NCBI GenBank assembly: GCA_030849065.1
Contig: JASAON010001661.1
Span: forward strand, 186,001-250,000
Direction of reading: 5' to 3'
Origin: Jaenimonas drosophilae
Lineage: Eukaryota > Euglenozoa > Kinetoplastea > Trypanosomatida > Trypanosomatidae
Length of the DNA: 64,000 nucleotides
In this document: in pieces, positions 38,693-47,913 of the stretch
How positions within the stretch are numbered: the first letter of the stretch is position 1
Layout of the letters: every line of letters starts with the position of its first letter
Notes under the pieces: model-generated
What the model saw: only the letters and a program-made list of their open reading frames with translations
Database searches by the model: none
Told to the model about the DNA's origin: nothing
Translations under genes and position numbers: made by a program

Positions 38693-39541
38693 CTACTTTT
38701 GATCATCGTAGACGTACACGGAATTACGGCTAAGTTTCTGAAGACCAAACTCTAAGGCAGCGAGCTGCTGCTCTAACTCGGCCTGGTGCGCCTTCTGCGA
38801 CGGGGTCTGGAGCTTGCTGAATCCTTTGGACTGGTACTCCTTATTGAGGGAATCCCACCTACGCTGGAGCCCGCTGCGGAGCTCAGCCAGCTTTTCTGGG
38901 GTCAGCTGCGTCCAGCGCTCGTTGGCCGCACGGACCTGAGTGCTGTAGGACTGAATCACCTCTCGACGGTGTTGGATATCCGCCTTGATCTCCTTGAGGT
39001 ACTCCGGCACCTCACCAAAGTCCTTGCGGTCGGTGGGGCGGGGCTCCGCTGCGGGGATCTGCTTCGTGGGGATGGCCATGATGTTTTCCACGGCATTCGC
39101 CACAACGTAGTTCTTGTCGGTCTTCATTCCCATCACAGGGTGGTCGTAGCGGTCGGGGATGTCGGGCTTGACCTTCTCACGATGGTAGTCCGCCTTCTTG
39201 AACTTCATGTCGTTCACGGTTGCTGCGCCACGACTAGCGGTGAAGGGGCCTTCGTTCTTGCGTAAGAAGTTGGCGGGATTGATGGTGGGGCCAATCTCGC
39301 GGCCAAAGGTGCCAATGGGCTTGTGAGCAGGGTGGACGGAGGGTTCCGTGTTCTCTCCGCCGAGGTTGCCCACCACCGCGCTGGTGCCGTGGATGCCCAT
39401 GGTGCAACCCGTTGGGGGTGGGGCGGGGCACTTGGCCTTCACCTTGCGCTCCGCACGTGGCGCGCGGAAGTGGGCCGTCGTCTCAGCCGGGACCGGTTGG
39501 TGGTCCATGCCGACCAAATCAAACACACACTCGCCCGACAT
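38693..39541 (-). CDS. ENKUR: Enkurin, axonemal protein
   Basis: 282 residues from the ATG at 39541. The C-terminal enkurin domain (about 180-275) is clear: DRKDFGEVPEYLKEIKADI, then LTPEKLAELRSGLQRRWDSL, then NKEYQSKGFSK and an end helix with AELEQQLAALEFGLQKL. The N-terminal part has short Pro/Gly-rich repeats with His and Thr (GCTMGIHGTS, PAHKPIGTFGREIGP), typical of axonemal filament proteins. Enkurin (FAP106 in algae) is a microtubule inner protein and tether of ciliary axonemes. It is expected in the flagellum of this organism. The neighbours are unrelated, consistent with kinetoplastid arrays. Confidence 0.9.
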   Translation of the reverse strand: MSGECVFDLVGMDHQPVPAETTAHFRAPRAERKVKAKCPAPPPTGCTMGIHGTSAVVGNLGGENTEPSVHPAHKPIGTFGREIGPTINPANFLRKNEGPFTASRGAATVNDMKFKKADYHREKVKPDIPDRYDHPVMGMKTDKNYVVANAVENIMAIPTKQIPAAEPRPTDRKDFGEVPEYLKEIKADIQHRREVIQSYSTQVRAANERWTQLTPEKLAELRSGLQRRWDSLNKEYQSKGFSKLQTPSQKAHQAELEQQLAALEFGLQKLSRNSVYVYDDQK

Positions 39542-40003
39542 CTCTCAAGTGATGGAGTGAAGGGGGAGAAGGTGGTGTTGTTGTGGGGAGTGGTTGTTAG
39601 AGGGGCAACACGAACGGTGCGTATTGCCTGGACAAAGCAAGATTGCTGTAGCACGACCTCCTCTGGGGGGTTGTGGTTCTACGGGGGCCCACTAGAGAAG
39701 CAAACTAGGGTCAGAAGCACGAGAGAGAGAAGAGAAAAATACATACAAGAAGTACAACAACACACATCAACAGCTTCAGACACACGCTCGCACGTGGACG
39801 AGGTAGCCTCAATCGAGGAGGAGATGAGGTTTAGGCATCAGACTGTGGAGGTGGACACGAATGTGGAGGAGCCGGTGTTCGCAACAACGCCGCAACACCC
39901 CTCACTTTCACCAGTCTCTCCTTCGGTTACGTAGAAGGTGGCTCTGTCGTACCACCACCCCGTAGTGTGTGTGTGTGTGTGTGTGAGTCGCCATCTACTC
40001 CGT
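39542..40003. other. Spacer with (GT)n
   Basis: A pure (TG)10 tract lies at 39965-39985, near the stop of the DUF3592-like gene and so likely in its 3' UTR. Purine-rich plus-strand stretches supply pyrimidine tracts to the minus strand near 39720-39740. Confidence 0.65.
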
Positions 40004-40672
40004 CTAGGAGCTTGGTGGCACCTTGGACAGATGCTGAGGATCTGCAGCAGGCGGGGGTGGGGGCGGTGGGTGGTTGTACACTGGATAGCGCACCCGCATC
40101 TTCTTGTTGGGGAGGTAGGCCTTGCACAGCAGCCACCAGTGGGACTTCATGTAGTAGCCCATCAGCATGGGAAAGAGGCCCATGAAGCAGACGATGGACA
40201 TCTCAAAGGAGTTCGCGTCGTGTGCCAAGGCAGAGTGTGAGCCAGGGTGGCGCTTGTCGTAGAATACAGTGCACTGCTCACCTACACGCAGCACAGGGAT
40301 AGACTGGAGGTACTCAGCCTCCGTGATGGTGTCCTTGTAGAAGCTGCTCATCCAACTCCGGTATGGAGAGCCGGTGGTGGCTCGGGTGCTCACGTACGTC
40401 TTCCCATCCACCTGGTATTCGTACTTGACCGCGTAGCGTGGAACACTGATGTAGCGATAGTTAAGCTTCTGAAGCTCCAGAAGCTTGCCCGAGGCGATGC
40501 CCCATCGCGCGCCTGCCTGATATGAGCTGAGTGCATCGTAGTAGCAACGCGTGTTGATGTACACCACGCCGAGGAGAATCATCGACGGGATGCGAAGCTC
40601 CAGTGCCATGTCCCACATCCACTGTGGCTGCTCCTTCCCAAAGATATACCTATAAATGCGTCCAGATGACAT
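40004..40672 (-). CDS. Small membrane protein with DUF3592-like region
   Basis: 222 residues from the ATG at 40672; the frame to 40825 extends upstream of a splice acceptor and is rejected. Two hydrophobic segments are seen, at about 22-40 (ELRIPSMILLGVVYINTR) and about 160-180 (MSIVCFMGLFPMLMGYYMK). Between them lies a beta-rich, probably exoplasmic domain with VPRYAVKYEYQVDGKTYVST and VLRVGEQCTVFYDKRHPG, the pattern of DUF3592. The tail is a Pro-rich stretch (HPPPPPPPAADP). DUF3592 proteins have no known activity. Role unknown; two-helix membrane protein is firm. Confidence 0.8.
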   Translation of the reverse strand: MSSGRIYRYIFGKEQPQWMWDMALELRIPSMILLGVVYINTRCYYDALSSYQAGARWGIASGKLLELQKLNYRYISVPRYAVKYEYQVDGKTYVSTRATTGSPYRSWMSSFYKDTITEAEYLQSIPVLRVGEQCTVFYDKRHPGSHSALAHDANSFEMSIVCFMGLFPMLMGYYMKSHWWLLCKAYLPNKKMRVRYPVYNHPPPPPPPAADPQHLSKVPPSS

Positions 40673-40691
40673 GATGCCTACACGGAGTGAC

Positions 40692-40718
40692 CTGAAAGAG
40701 TATACCAAACAAAGAGAG
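40692..40718 (-). promoter_or_regulatory. Candidate spliced-leader acceptor for the DUF3592-like gene
   Basis: On the minus strand, CCTCTCTTTGTTTGGTATACTCTTTCAG gives AG at 40693-40692, 20 bases before the ATG at 40672, and excludes the longer frame. Confidence 0.6.
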
Positions 40719-40963
40719 GTGCGGGAGCGTGATATAAAGAAGCATGCGCGCTCAGTGAACAATGAACACAGGAAGGACGGGGTGTCAGCCATGCTAGGCC
40801 AGCATACCTCGACGGGTTGACCCATTGGATCACATTCATTCTTCTGCCTGTCTTGCTTGCGCGGTCTTCATGAATCAATCAAGAAATTCAAACAACCTTG
40901 GCTGTTCCCTCGTCCGCTCTGAGATTGGCCCTTCACACGAAACATGCGTAGCGTGTAGGGCAG

Positions 40964-42427
40964 CTATGGGCTTGGCTCTGGTGCAACCACCTTGTCCCAG
41001 TTGAGCCCATTGCCCGTCGATGGCAGCGTAAGCAGGCAGCCAACGGGGTAGCTTCCCTTCTCTGAGTGATTCCCGCCAAGGGGGCATGTGGCGGCCCCTG
41101 GGCAGGGGATGCACTCGGGCTCTGTGTTGGCCCAGCGCCCCTCACACCGCTCACACAGGTACCGGCTGCCAAAGCACATGTGGGTGGCTGGATTGCAGCA
41201 GTAGCGGCACTTGTACACTACCCACTCCCGCTGATGGTCTGGGCAGCTGAAGTCGTTGCGGCACTTCTCGCAGAGGAGGTCTGAGGGGGCCTTGGCAGGC
41301 TCACCACCCATCATGCGTGGGCAGACCTTATCCCCGCCAAAATAGGGAGCTTCACAGCGGTGGCAGAGGTAAAAGAGGAGGTCGTCCTCGGTTTTGGATG
41401 GGTTGGCGAGCCTCTCCAGAACCTCCATCTTTGCCGCGCGGACCGTCGCGTGGAGCTTCCCAACCGGCACCGACTCCTCCACCTGCGGGTGGCGAACCAG
41501 CCGCCGGCACCCAGCGGGACACACTGCATGGGTGAAGACGATGTGCTCTGCCTTGGCCTTAAAGTCCAACCATTTTTGCACCCACATACGCACGCAATCG
41601 GCATGCAGCTGGTGACCGCAGTCCAGCACCAGTCCGTCCCCCCCGTCAAACTCACAGAGGCATAGCGCGCAGGTTGGCTCCTCCTCATCCTCCGCCGCCT
41701 CTTCAGACGGAATGGGGCACACGCAGAGCGCGGAGGTGGTGTTGGTGATGGGGAGAGACTGCGTCACTACTCCCGACTTGGTGAGCACGTGCACGGTGGC
41801 GCCAGACACCGCGGCGATGGTGCCATCATCATCCACCCCCACAAAGGCGTTCGCTGTGGATGGAAGGGCCGCAAGAGACGGAAGCGCTGTCAGGGCAGCG
41901 GTCTCCGACGCCGCCGAGATGGTGCCATCCGGCAGACGAACAAGAGCAGCGCTGCGGTGGTAGCCAACCAACGTGGCCGGGGATGCAGCCGCCACGAAGG
42001 AGGAGAGGCCGTGGTTGAAGTGGTACCCCCACACACGACCCTCCGCCGTGGTGAAGACGAAGCCGTGGTCGGCAGGTTCGAAGTTCGCCATGGGCGTGCT
42101 GAGGTCAATCACCTCCGTCATGGCACAGAGTGGGTCATAGATGAGGAGGTGGCATCCATCTCGTCCCAGGCCGTAGAGCTTGTGGCGGTAGCTGACAAGC
42201 TTCACACAGGGCATCGGCAGCTCCGTCACCGACGTTTTTGTGGAGCCACAGCACAGCTTCAGACTTTGTGGGGCTGCCGTGGTGAGGTAGTACACACCAG
42301 CACGACCTCCGTGAGAGGCAGATTGAATGGCCTCGCCCAGTATGGGCCCTTCCGAGACGCGGACTCCGCTGGCTGCACTGTAGTGCACCGTGTACACCGC
42401 TCCATCTGACGTTACTACGCATGCCAT
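40964..42427 (-). CDS. Compact RING plus tandem-cysteine E3 ligase, MYCBP2/PHR RCR-like
   Basis: 487 residues from the ATG at 42427. Residues 1-235 form a propeller of short beta repeats (about six blades). The C-terminal half has a RING: C253, C256, C270, H272, H275, C278, then C303 and C307 (CPAGC, one residue longer than usual). Behind it lies a second Cys/His array, residues about 355-464, with C355, C358, C369, C386, C389, C395, H398, C407, C410, C411, C418, C425, C428, C439, C442, C448 and C464. Its key blocks CHRCEAPYFGG and YKCRYCCNPATHMCFG closely resemble the tandem-cysteine domain of MYCBP2 (PHR family), which relays ubiquitin between two cysteines to Thr/Ser. The MYCBP2 proteins are over 3,700 residues; this one keeps only a propeller and the catalytic module. 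E3 activity is inferred. Confidence 0.82.
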   Translation of the reverse strand: MACVVTSDGAVYTVHYSAASGVRVSEGPILGEAIQSASHGGRAGVYYLTTAAPQSLKLCCGSTKTSVTELPMPCVKLVSYRHKLYGLGRDGCHLLIYDPLCAMTEVIDLSTPMANFEPADHGFVFTTAEGRVWGYHFNHGLSSFVAAASPATLVGYHRSAALVRLPDGTISAASETAALTALPSLAALPSTANAFVGVDDDGTIAAVSGATVHVLTKSGVVTQSLPITNTTSALCVCPIPSEEAAEDEEEPTCALCLCEFDGGDGLVLDCGHQLHADCVRMWVQKWLDFKAKAEHIVFTHAVCPAGCRRLVRHPQVEESVPVGKLHATVRAAKMEVLERLANPSKTEDDLLFYLCHRCEAPYFGGDKVCPRMMGGEPAKAPSDLLCEKCRNDFSCPDHQREWVVYKCRYCCNPATHMCFGSRYLCERCEGRWANTEPECIPCPGAATCPLGGNHSEKGSYPVGCLLTLPSTGNGLNWDKVVAPEPSP

Positions 42428-42893
42428 GACTACACCTCCTCACGAATATTGATGAAGAGAGAACAAAAAAAAATGTGTTGGTTTGATACTGCTCACAGCG
42501 GAGGCCTCGATCTACGCTTGAAGTAGTCTGGGCGTATGTGCGGCCGTGCTAGGTTGGACTGTGTGGATTCCTAGAAACGGCGTATCTCGGACGTACGTGC
42601 CCAGAACACCACCCCCAGTCAGAAGCAGACGAAACGTGAAGGGAATTGACGTAGAGTTACGTTAGGCATAGGTCTCACATAACTGTATACACCCCAAGTC
42701 TGTCAGCCACGGTTGTTCGCCACACCACAATGGGGCTCAAACATGCGAACGGTGAACCCAGACTTTCTGGCTTACTACCAAGCGCCCCCCGATGCACACA
42801 GCAGACGACTGGACCACCTAGCCAACACTCCAGGGTCCGTCCATCCACCGAAGCTCACCCCCGCGTCCCTCACAACACTCCTGCACAGCAAAC
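42428..42893. other. Spacer, no gene recognised
   Basis: About 466 bases. It starts with a minus-strand T-run and TTCTCTC tract (42452-42475), a likely splice tract for the RING gene. A plus-strand 80-codon frame at 42713 is not supported. Confidence 0.6.
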
Positions 42894-44273
42894 TTACTGA
42901 CGGCCTGGGTGATTCTCCGCGTTGGTCCGCATGGCACGCAGTTTTTCTGCGGTGACGACGAAAATCTGAAGATCCATCCTCTTCTTTGATTCATCATCCA
43001 TGGATTCACGAGCAATACCGTCTTGTTGTGTTTGCGTACGTCGGGATGATGCACGCGCACGTCGCCACTCCTCCACAAAGATGCGCTTCACTTGGCTCTC
43101 GTACTCGGCGTCGTTGCCCCACCAGGGAAGCATCGTGTCTGACTGGATGTGGTCAGCCACCTGTGGCCGCTTCTTCTTCTCTTGGGCAGCACGGAACTTC
43201 GTCTCAGCCCATAGATACAGCACCACCACAATACAGATGGCAATGACAAAGAGCACACTGAACTCAAGCTTGATTTGCTTTACCTCATCGGTGTTGTTCA
43301 TGACCTCGGTCGCCGTTCGAGAGGCGAGGCCTGCAACATCGGTTCTGTCTTGGACATTGTGCTTCGCGTTAAGCACCTCAATGTCGCCGGCGCTAACCTC
43401 TGCCACCATGGCCACGGCCTCACCCTCTGAGTCGGGAGGAGGTGGTTGGGCACCGCCATCCGCCTTCTCAGCTTTTGGTTCTGCGGTACTGGAGCCAGCC
43501 GTCTTAGCAGTCGTAGACTCCTGTGCTTCCTCATAATGGTTTGTGCTGGCTGCACGGCCAGCCGCAGCAGTACCGTCAATTTGTTCCTCCTCCGTCTTCT
43601 CTTCACCCTCCTTGGGCAAGAACACGGGCTTCTCCGTACCATCGGTCAGGCCGAGAGCCTCCATGGCCGTCACAGTTCCATCCTCCAGCACCTTAAGCCG
43701 CACCGTCTTGAGCCCCGATTGCTCCATGATGTCTTCGATATCCTCCAACAACCACATGGCCTCGTCGTTGTTTGCAGCCAGCTTTTCTGCGAGATCGTCC
43801 CCGAGCCTGGACTTCACCTCCTCGAGCTGATGAATGTAGTCCTCCAGCGTTGACATGGGGATGTAGGATTGGATCTGCGTACGAGCATCAAGGTAGTTCT
43901 GAGCGGCGTGGTCGTCAGTCTGAAAGTTGCCAAGGTTCACAATCTTGTTGTCAATGGTCTCCACACCGTAGTCCTTCATCACATCCTGATAGGCCAGGCT
44001 GACACGAAGGAAGGACTCAGCATCACCCCCAGCCTCCGGATGGGTTCGGCGACACGCCAACAAGTACTTCATCTTGGTGAGGGCCAAGGGTAGCCCAGGA
44101 GGGCACTCAAGCAGCTGATACCGAAGAGGGTACTTTGCCAGCTCCTGCTGCTTCGCCTCCAGCCGGACAAGCTCCTTCCGCTCGGACTCTAGCTTGCGAT
44201 AGTCCTTCAAGACCGCTCCTTCACCTCCAACAGGGAGGATGGCCCCACACCGCCTCCACCAACTACGACGCAT
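42894..44273 (-). CDS. J-domain-like single-pass membrane protein, possibly mitochondrial
   Basis: 459 residues from the ATG at 44273, 41 bases after a splice acceptor. The N-terminus MRRSWWRRCGAIL is basic and Trp-rich, which could be a presequence. Residues about 55-105 form two helices of a J-domain, but the signature HPD tripeptide reads HPE (78-80), within ACRRTHPEAGGDAESFLRVS. Asp to Glu at that place usually abolishes HSP70 stimulation. A long acidic, Glu/Ala-rich linker follows, then one membrane segment at about 345-365 (FSVLFVIAICIVVVLYLWAE), then a basic tail of about 90 residues. A co-chaperone role is uncertain; it may tether partners at a membrane. Confidence 0.78.
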   Translation of the reverse strand: MRRSWWRRCGAILPVGGEGAVLKDYRKLESERKELVRLEAKQQELAKYPLRYQLLECPPGLPLALTKMKYLLACRRTHPEAGGDAESFLRVSLAYQDVMKDYGVETIDNKIVNLGNFQTDDHAAQNYLDARTQIQSYIPMSTLEDYIHQLEEVKSRLGDDLAEKLAANNDEAMWLLEDIEDIMEQSGLKTVRLKVLEDGTVTAMEALGLTDGTEKPVFLPKEGEEKTEEEQIDGTAAAGRAASTNHYEEAQESTTAKTAGSSTAEPKAEKADGGAQPPPPDSEGEAVAMVAEVSAGDIEVLNAKHNVQDRTDVAGLASRTATEVMNNTDEVKQIKLEFSVLFVIAICIVVVLYLWAETKFRAAQEKKKRPQVADHIQSDTMLPWWGNDAEYESQVKRIFVEEWRRARASSRRTQTQQDGIARESMDDESKKRMDLQIFVVTAEKLRAMRTNAENHPGRQ

Positions 44274-44649
44274 GTGTGTACGTAAGGTAGGGTTGGGGAC
44301 TCACTAGAATGGTCCTGAACAAAAAAAACAGAGCTAAGAAGATGAATTGAGAATAGGAAAGGAGGAGTAGCACAGCAAGAGCACACGTCTCTCACACAGA
44401 ATAACAGTGGTGAACCCCCCCCCCGTCATGCGGAACACAACCGAGTGGAAAATTTGGTTGTAGAACAGGTGTACATGGCGATGGTCTTGTGGGGGGCCTG
44501 AACAGCATCCCCACTCGGCCATCCCAATCTCGCGTATCCATTGGTCAGCAGGTACGCACTGCCAGAATTCTAAGAGCAGCAGCACCATCATCAAATAAGA
44601 TGGGAGGAGATCGATATTCTTGTTTGCCCTCACCATCATCATGTCGGGC
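44274..44649. other. Spacer with J-like gene 5' region
   Basis: It contains an acceptor tract for the gene to the left, C-run CCCCCCCCC (44416-44424) and nothing else recognised. Confidence 0.65.
44315..44333 (-). promoter_or_regulatory. Candidate spliced-leader acceptor for the J-like gene
   Basis: On the minus strand, CTCTGTTTTTTTTGTTCAG gives AG at 44316-44315, 41 bases before the ATG. Confidence 0.6.
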
Positions 44650-45924
44650 CTAGGCGGTACTCTGTCGCCAGGACTCAATACGAGCGTTGGGGTCTTCCAT
44701 GTACCACTGGCCATCCGCCGTCTGGACCCACTGTGGCGTGGGTTGTTGCACCACAGGGGCGGGAGCAGGGGCAGCAGGAACCTGATACCATTGGCCGTCG
44801 GTTCCCTGAATCCACTGAAGCTCGGCCGCTGGTGCCACCGATTGAGGTGCTTGGTAACCAGATACAGAGCGCAGATAATTGTTCATGAAGAACGCGCCAT
44901 GTTGCTGCGGCTGCATGTGAGTGGCAGCTTGAATATGGATGCTGGCTCGAATCTCCTGCTCCTGCTTCGCAATCGTCCGCTTGCCTGACCTGTTGCCGTA
45001 CATGTAGAAGCGATGTGTAGCAATGATGAAGATGGGAATCGTGATGAGGAGGAAAATGAGGTACCACATCTTCTCCGCACACTGGCCAGTGCTGCCAATG
45101 ACGGTTTCCGAGGCTTGGTCGCTGCTTTGGTATACCTGAACGCCGTTGACGCGAACAAAGGCGATGCGCTGCGACGACAATGCGGAGGCGTACCGCGCAC
45201 GCGTCACCAATGATGCCAATCCCACCTCTCGATTCTGAACATAAATGTTGAAGGCATAGCGCTGATATGTCTTCACGGTGGAGATGCCAGTGATGGCGCC
45301 GGCGGTGGTGATGACCTCAGTGTCTTGCTTCAACAGCTCAATGAGGTTGCACGAGCCCAAGTTCAGGGCATTGCACAGTGCTGCCTGCAGACCCGTGGTT
45401 TGAGACTGCGTGAGGATGGTCACGGAAAGATTCCGAAGACAGGTGTATGAATTCATCCCCATAGCCACGTAGTTCCCGCAGCCTTCGCTCACTGCGATAG
45501 TGCGGCCCTGTTGGCCAACGTAGGTGTTGGTGACAGGATTGAGGTTCTGGTACAAGGTGTTGCTCGTCGCTGGAGACGACCACTGCTCGAACGCCTTCTC
45601 TAGAGTAGCGATGTTGCTATTCACCGTGTTGTCGGTCCCTGTGGTCCAGAATGAGGCGACTACTGCGAGATGCGGAAATGCGTTGTACACCTGAGTTGTC
45701 AGCGCCGCATTGTTCCCCACAGCGACGTTGAGTGCCTTCGTCATATCGGTGTTCATTTGATCGGTTGGTGTGAAGTCTTCCTTACCAATCAGCGCGTCCT
45801 GGAAGATGATTTTTTCATTGAAGCACAGGGACGTATCTGCTGTCGCAAAGGTGGCAGCAAGGAAAATGTAGCAGGTAATAGCTGTGAGGATGGTCATCCT
45901 CCAGCGTGGCCCACAAGCGCGCAT
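44650..45924 (-). CDS. Type I membrane protein with repeated DGQWY tail motif
   Basis: 424 residues from the ATG at 45924. A signal peptide (hydrophobic 11-28, ending ATA) is followed by a Cys-poor ectodomain of about 255 residues, rich in Asn/Thr/Gln, with conserved-looking Cys at 34, 149, 162, 184, 192 and 282. A membrane segment is at about 286-308 (MWYLIFLLITIPIFIIATHR). The cytosolic tail of about 115 residues holds two copies of a 12-residue motif, QWIQGTDGQWYQ (370-381) and QWVQTADGQWYM (398-409), within a Pro/Ala/Val-rich stretch. The paired Trp residues resemble WW-like or aromatic adaptor motifs. A surface receptor or cargo adaptor is conceivable; no family recognised. Confidence 0.82.
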   Translation of the reverse strand: MRACGPRWRMTILTAITCYIFLAATFATADTSLCFNEKIIFQDALIGKEDFTPTDQMNTDMTKALNVAVGNNAALTTQVYNAFPHLAVVASFWTTGTDNTVNSNIATLEKAFEQWSSPATSNTLYQNLNPVTNTYVGQQGRTIAVSEGCGNYVAMGMNSYTCLRNLSVTILTQSQTTGLQAALCNALNLGSCNLIELLKQDTEVITTAGAITGISTVKTYQRYAFNIYVQNREVGLASLVTRARYASALSSQRIAFVRVNGVQVYQSSDQASETVIGSTGQCAEKMWYLIFLLITIPIFIIATHRFYMYGNRSGKRTIAKQEQEIRASIHIQAATHMQPQQHGAFFMNNYLRSVSGYQAPQSVAPAAELQWIQGTDGQWYQVPAAPAPAPVVQQPTPQWVQTADGQWYMEDPNARIESWRQSTA

Positions 45925-46226
45925 AGACTGCAGTCAATGGCAACGTGGAATTCCTACACTAGAGGTTAGAAGAAAACAAACACATTGAAGGAATGGCGCA
46001 GATATTCGTGAAGGATCGAATCAACAAAGAAGTGGGTCACATCAAAAGAATAATAATGCTGGTTCAGCAGTACTTTTGCCCGAGAGAGGTGAAGTCAAGC
46101 CACCCGTTGGCTGAGGTGAGAGGAGACTGTGGGCGAATCAAGTGCGGAAAGTGGTATGATAAGTCGTAGGAGTGGTGATAGAGGGATTGTGCGGAAAACA
46201 ACAGTGAAGGGAGTCTCTGCCTGGCA
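45925..46226. other. Spacer, no gene recognised
   Basis: About 300 bases. Pyrimidine-rich on the minus strand near 45958-45978 (CTTCTAACCTCTAGTGTAG), a possible splice acceptor for the membrane protein gene. Confidence 0.6.
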
Positions 46227-47696
46227 CTACTTTTTACCGAATCCTTCTGCTGGGACCCTATCCGACAGCAACTGCTTGAGCTCACGCGTCAAATGTTGGG
46301 CTGTGCAGTCGTCCCGATCAGAAAACGGGAGTACGGTACACCGGAGACCGATCTGCCTGCAGGTGAGAACTGCCTGCAATATGTGAAGAGTTGCGTCTGG
46401 GTATTCTGGCATAGCTCCAGCTTGTCGCAGAGCTTGCCGAGCCAGAGCAAAAATGCGCCGTTTCAGTTTCTCCACGAAGGTGGACGGCACTGTGAGACCC
46501 CATGGGGAGAGGTTGATCTCCTCCGCCTGCTCGAGCATGCGGACACAACTGTCGGCATCGTAGTTCGAGGTGCATAGAAAAGCCTGGGCATGCAGACGGT
46601 CATGAAGCGTACGCCATGCCTCAGCCTCAACGACTGTCAAAGAGTCCTCAACGGGGCAGTGACGGTGCATGTAGGTCAAGATGGAGTAGGCAGCCAAACA
46701 GGCTCCTCCATCCATGGTGTTGATCCGATCGTGCAACTCCCATGAGTAACAGAGCTCCAGAAGGTGAGACCGCTGGGCAAAGGATGGCGAGGGGGTCGTG
46801 CGCGTACACTGCAGACTGTACCGAAGAAGAAGTTGGGTTGGAGCTGGGGTGAAATCGTCAACCGGGCTGCGGCTCAGAGAGTGGGCCATCTCATGTAACA
46901 CCAGAACTGGCCGATCAGTGGTGCGTGTATGGCTAGCCTCAAACAGGCCTAGATAGCTCAGCAGACGCTCCTCCATCGTTAGCAGTGGCCACTGTTCATG
47001 GAGGCGTCGTACGCAGCACGAGTATAGCCGTGCAGCACAGGATGGAGAGCCCAAAACAACATCGCTTAATGGTGCCGGCCTCGCTTCTCCAACCAACTGA
47101 AGCAGCCACCAGAGGACCTTCCAAGAGAGAGCCTTTTGGGGAAGCTGATTCAGCTGCACTCGGAGATAGTTCAGGAGAAGGTCTAGCGCAGCCCCTGACG
47201 GCGCCGGGCCCACCCACTGAAACCGTGGAGAAGACACCATCTCCAGTAAGATCAAGCAAGACGGCAAGGTCAGTTGTTGGAGCTGAGCAGGAGATGCAAT
47301 CAACTCTCTCATCGTATCTGGCACGTCAGCGCCACCACACGCGCCGTCATAGCCATGAAGAACAGTGGTGTTTATGAAAGATGCTGAGTCAATCGAGGGG
47401 GATGGAGAATGAGAGAAAGATGGTGATTGTCCCCACATGGAAGCAACCTTCTGCAATAGTGACTGCTCTCGACGAGTCATACATGGGGACATGTTACAAA
47501 CTGAGTCGCGGGCTGCACGCTCGAGCCCCTCAACCACAGTACCTGAGCGGAGAAGCACCTCCAGCACAGGGAGGGCCTGTGAAGGCGAGGACAGCTCCCA
47601 ACATCGTTGATCCAGGAGTTGGTGGTGATTCTTGGATATAGCTTGACGATCAGATATTGTGGTGAACGCAAGCCAATATCCGCAGGTTTTTAGCAT
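46227..47696 (-). CDS. Unknown helical protein, possibly mitochondrial
   Basis: 489 residues from the ATG at 47696, about 27 bases after a T-rich acceptor; the frame to 47807 lies upstream of that acceptor. Nearly all residues are in predicted amphipathic helices: LPVLEVLLRSGTVVEGLERA, LQQLTLPSCLILLEMVSS, ALDLLLNYLRVQLNQLP, LTMEERLLSYLGLFEASH, CVRMLEQAEEIN. This resembles the helical repeat proteins abundant in kinetoplastid mitochondria (PPR, OPR or RAP types), but no fixed repeat period was found. No TM segment. N-terminus MLKTCGYWLAF could be a weak presequence. Function unknown. Confidence 0.75.
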   Translation of the reverse strand: MLKTCGYWLAFTTISDRQAISKNHHQLLDQRCWELSSPSQALPVLEVLLRSGTVVEGLERAARDSVCNMSPCMTRREQSLLQKVASMWGQSPSFSHSPSPSIDSASFINTTVLHGYDGACGGADVPDTMRELIASPAQLQQLTLPSCLILLEMVSSPRFQWVGPAPSGAALDLLLNYLRVQLNQLPQKALSWKVLWWLLQLVGEARPAPLSDVVLGSPSCAARLYSCCVRRLHEQWPLLTMEERLLSYLGLFEASHTRTTDRPVLVLHEMAHSLSRSPVDDFTPAPTQLLLRYSLQCTRTTPSPSFAQRSHLLELCYSWELHDRINTMDGGACLAAYSILTYMHRHCPVEDSLTVVEAEAWRTLHDRLHAQAFLCTSNYDADSCVRMLEQAEEINLSPWGLTVPSTFVEKLKRRIFALARQALRQAGAMPEYPDATLHILQAVLTCRQIGLRCTVLPFSDRDDCTAQHLTRELKQLLSDRVPAEGFGKK

Positions 47697-47725
47697 GCCT
47701 ACAGAGCAGCATGCCACGCTATCTG

Positions 47726-47743
47726 CTATGAAAAAAAAAAATT
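47726..47743 (-). promoter_or_regulatory. Candidate spliced-leader acceptor for the unknown helical gene
   Basis: On the minus strand, a run of 11 T after GAAA followed by CATAGCAG gives two possible AG sites (47727-47726 and 47724-47723). The ATG at 47696 is the first in frame after it. Confidence 0.6.
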
Positions 47744-47913
47744 TCACCAAAAAGTCGGAAACAGAAAAATTGATCACACAGGTGTAACGATGGGCATGCA
47801 AGAACAACTGTCACCTCTGCCGTCCTAAGAGCAACAGAGCGCAAGATGAATAAAAACGCATTTTAATCAAAAATTAGATTGAAATTACTCATTCAGCCGT
47901 GGGACGCAGAAAT

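Noticed and set aside
42713..42955. Plus-strand 80-codon frame near the end of the J-like gene
   Set aside because: It overlaps the 3' end of the J-like gene and has no recognisable feature.
46985..47377. Plus-strand frame of 130 codons
   Set aside because: Antisense to the unknown helical gene; no supporting acceptor or domain.
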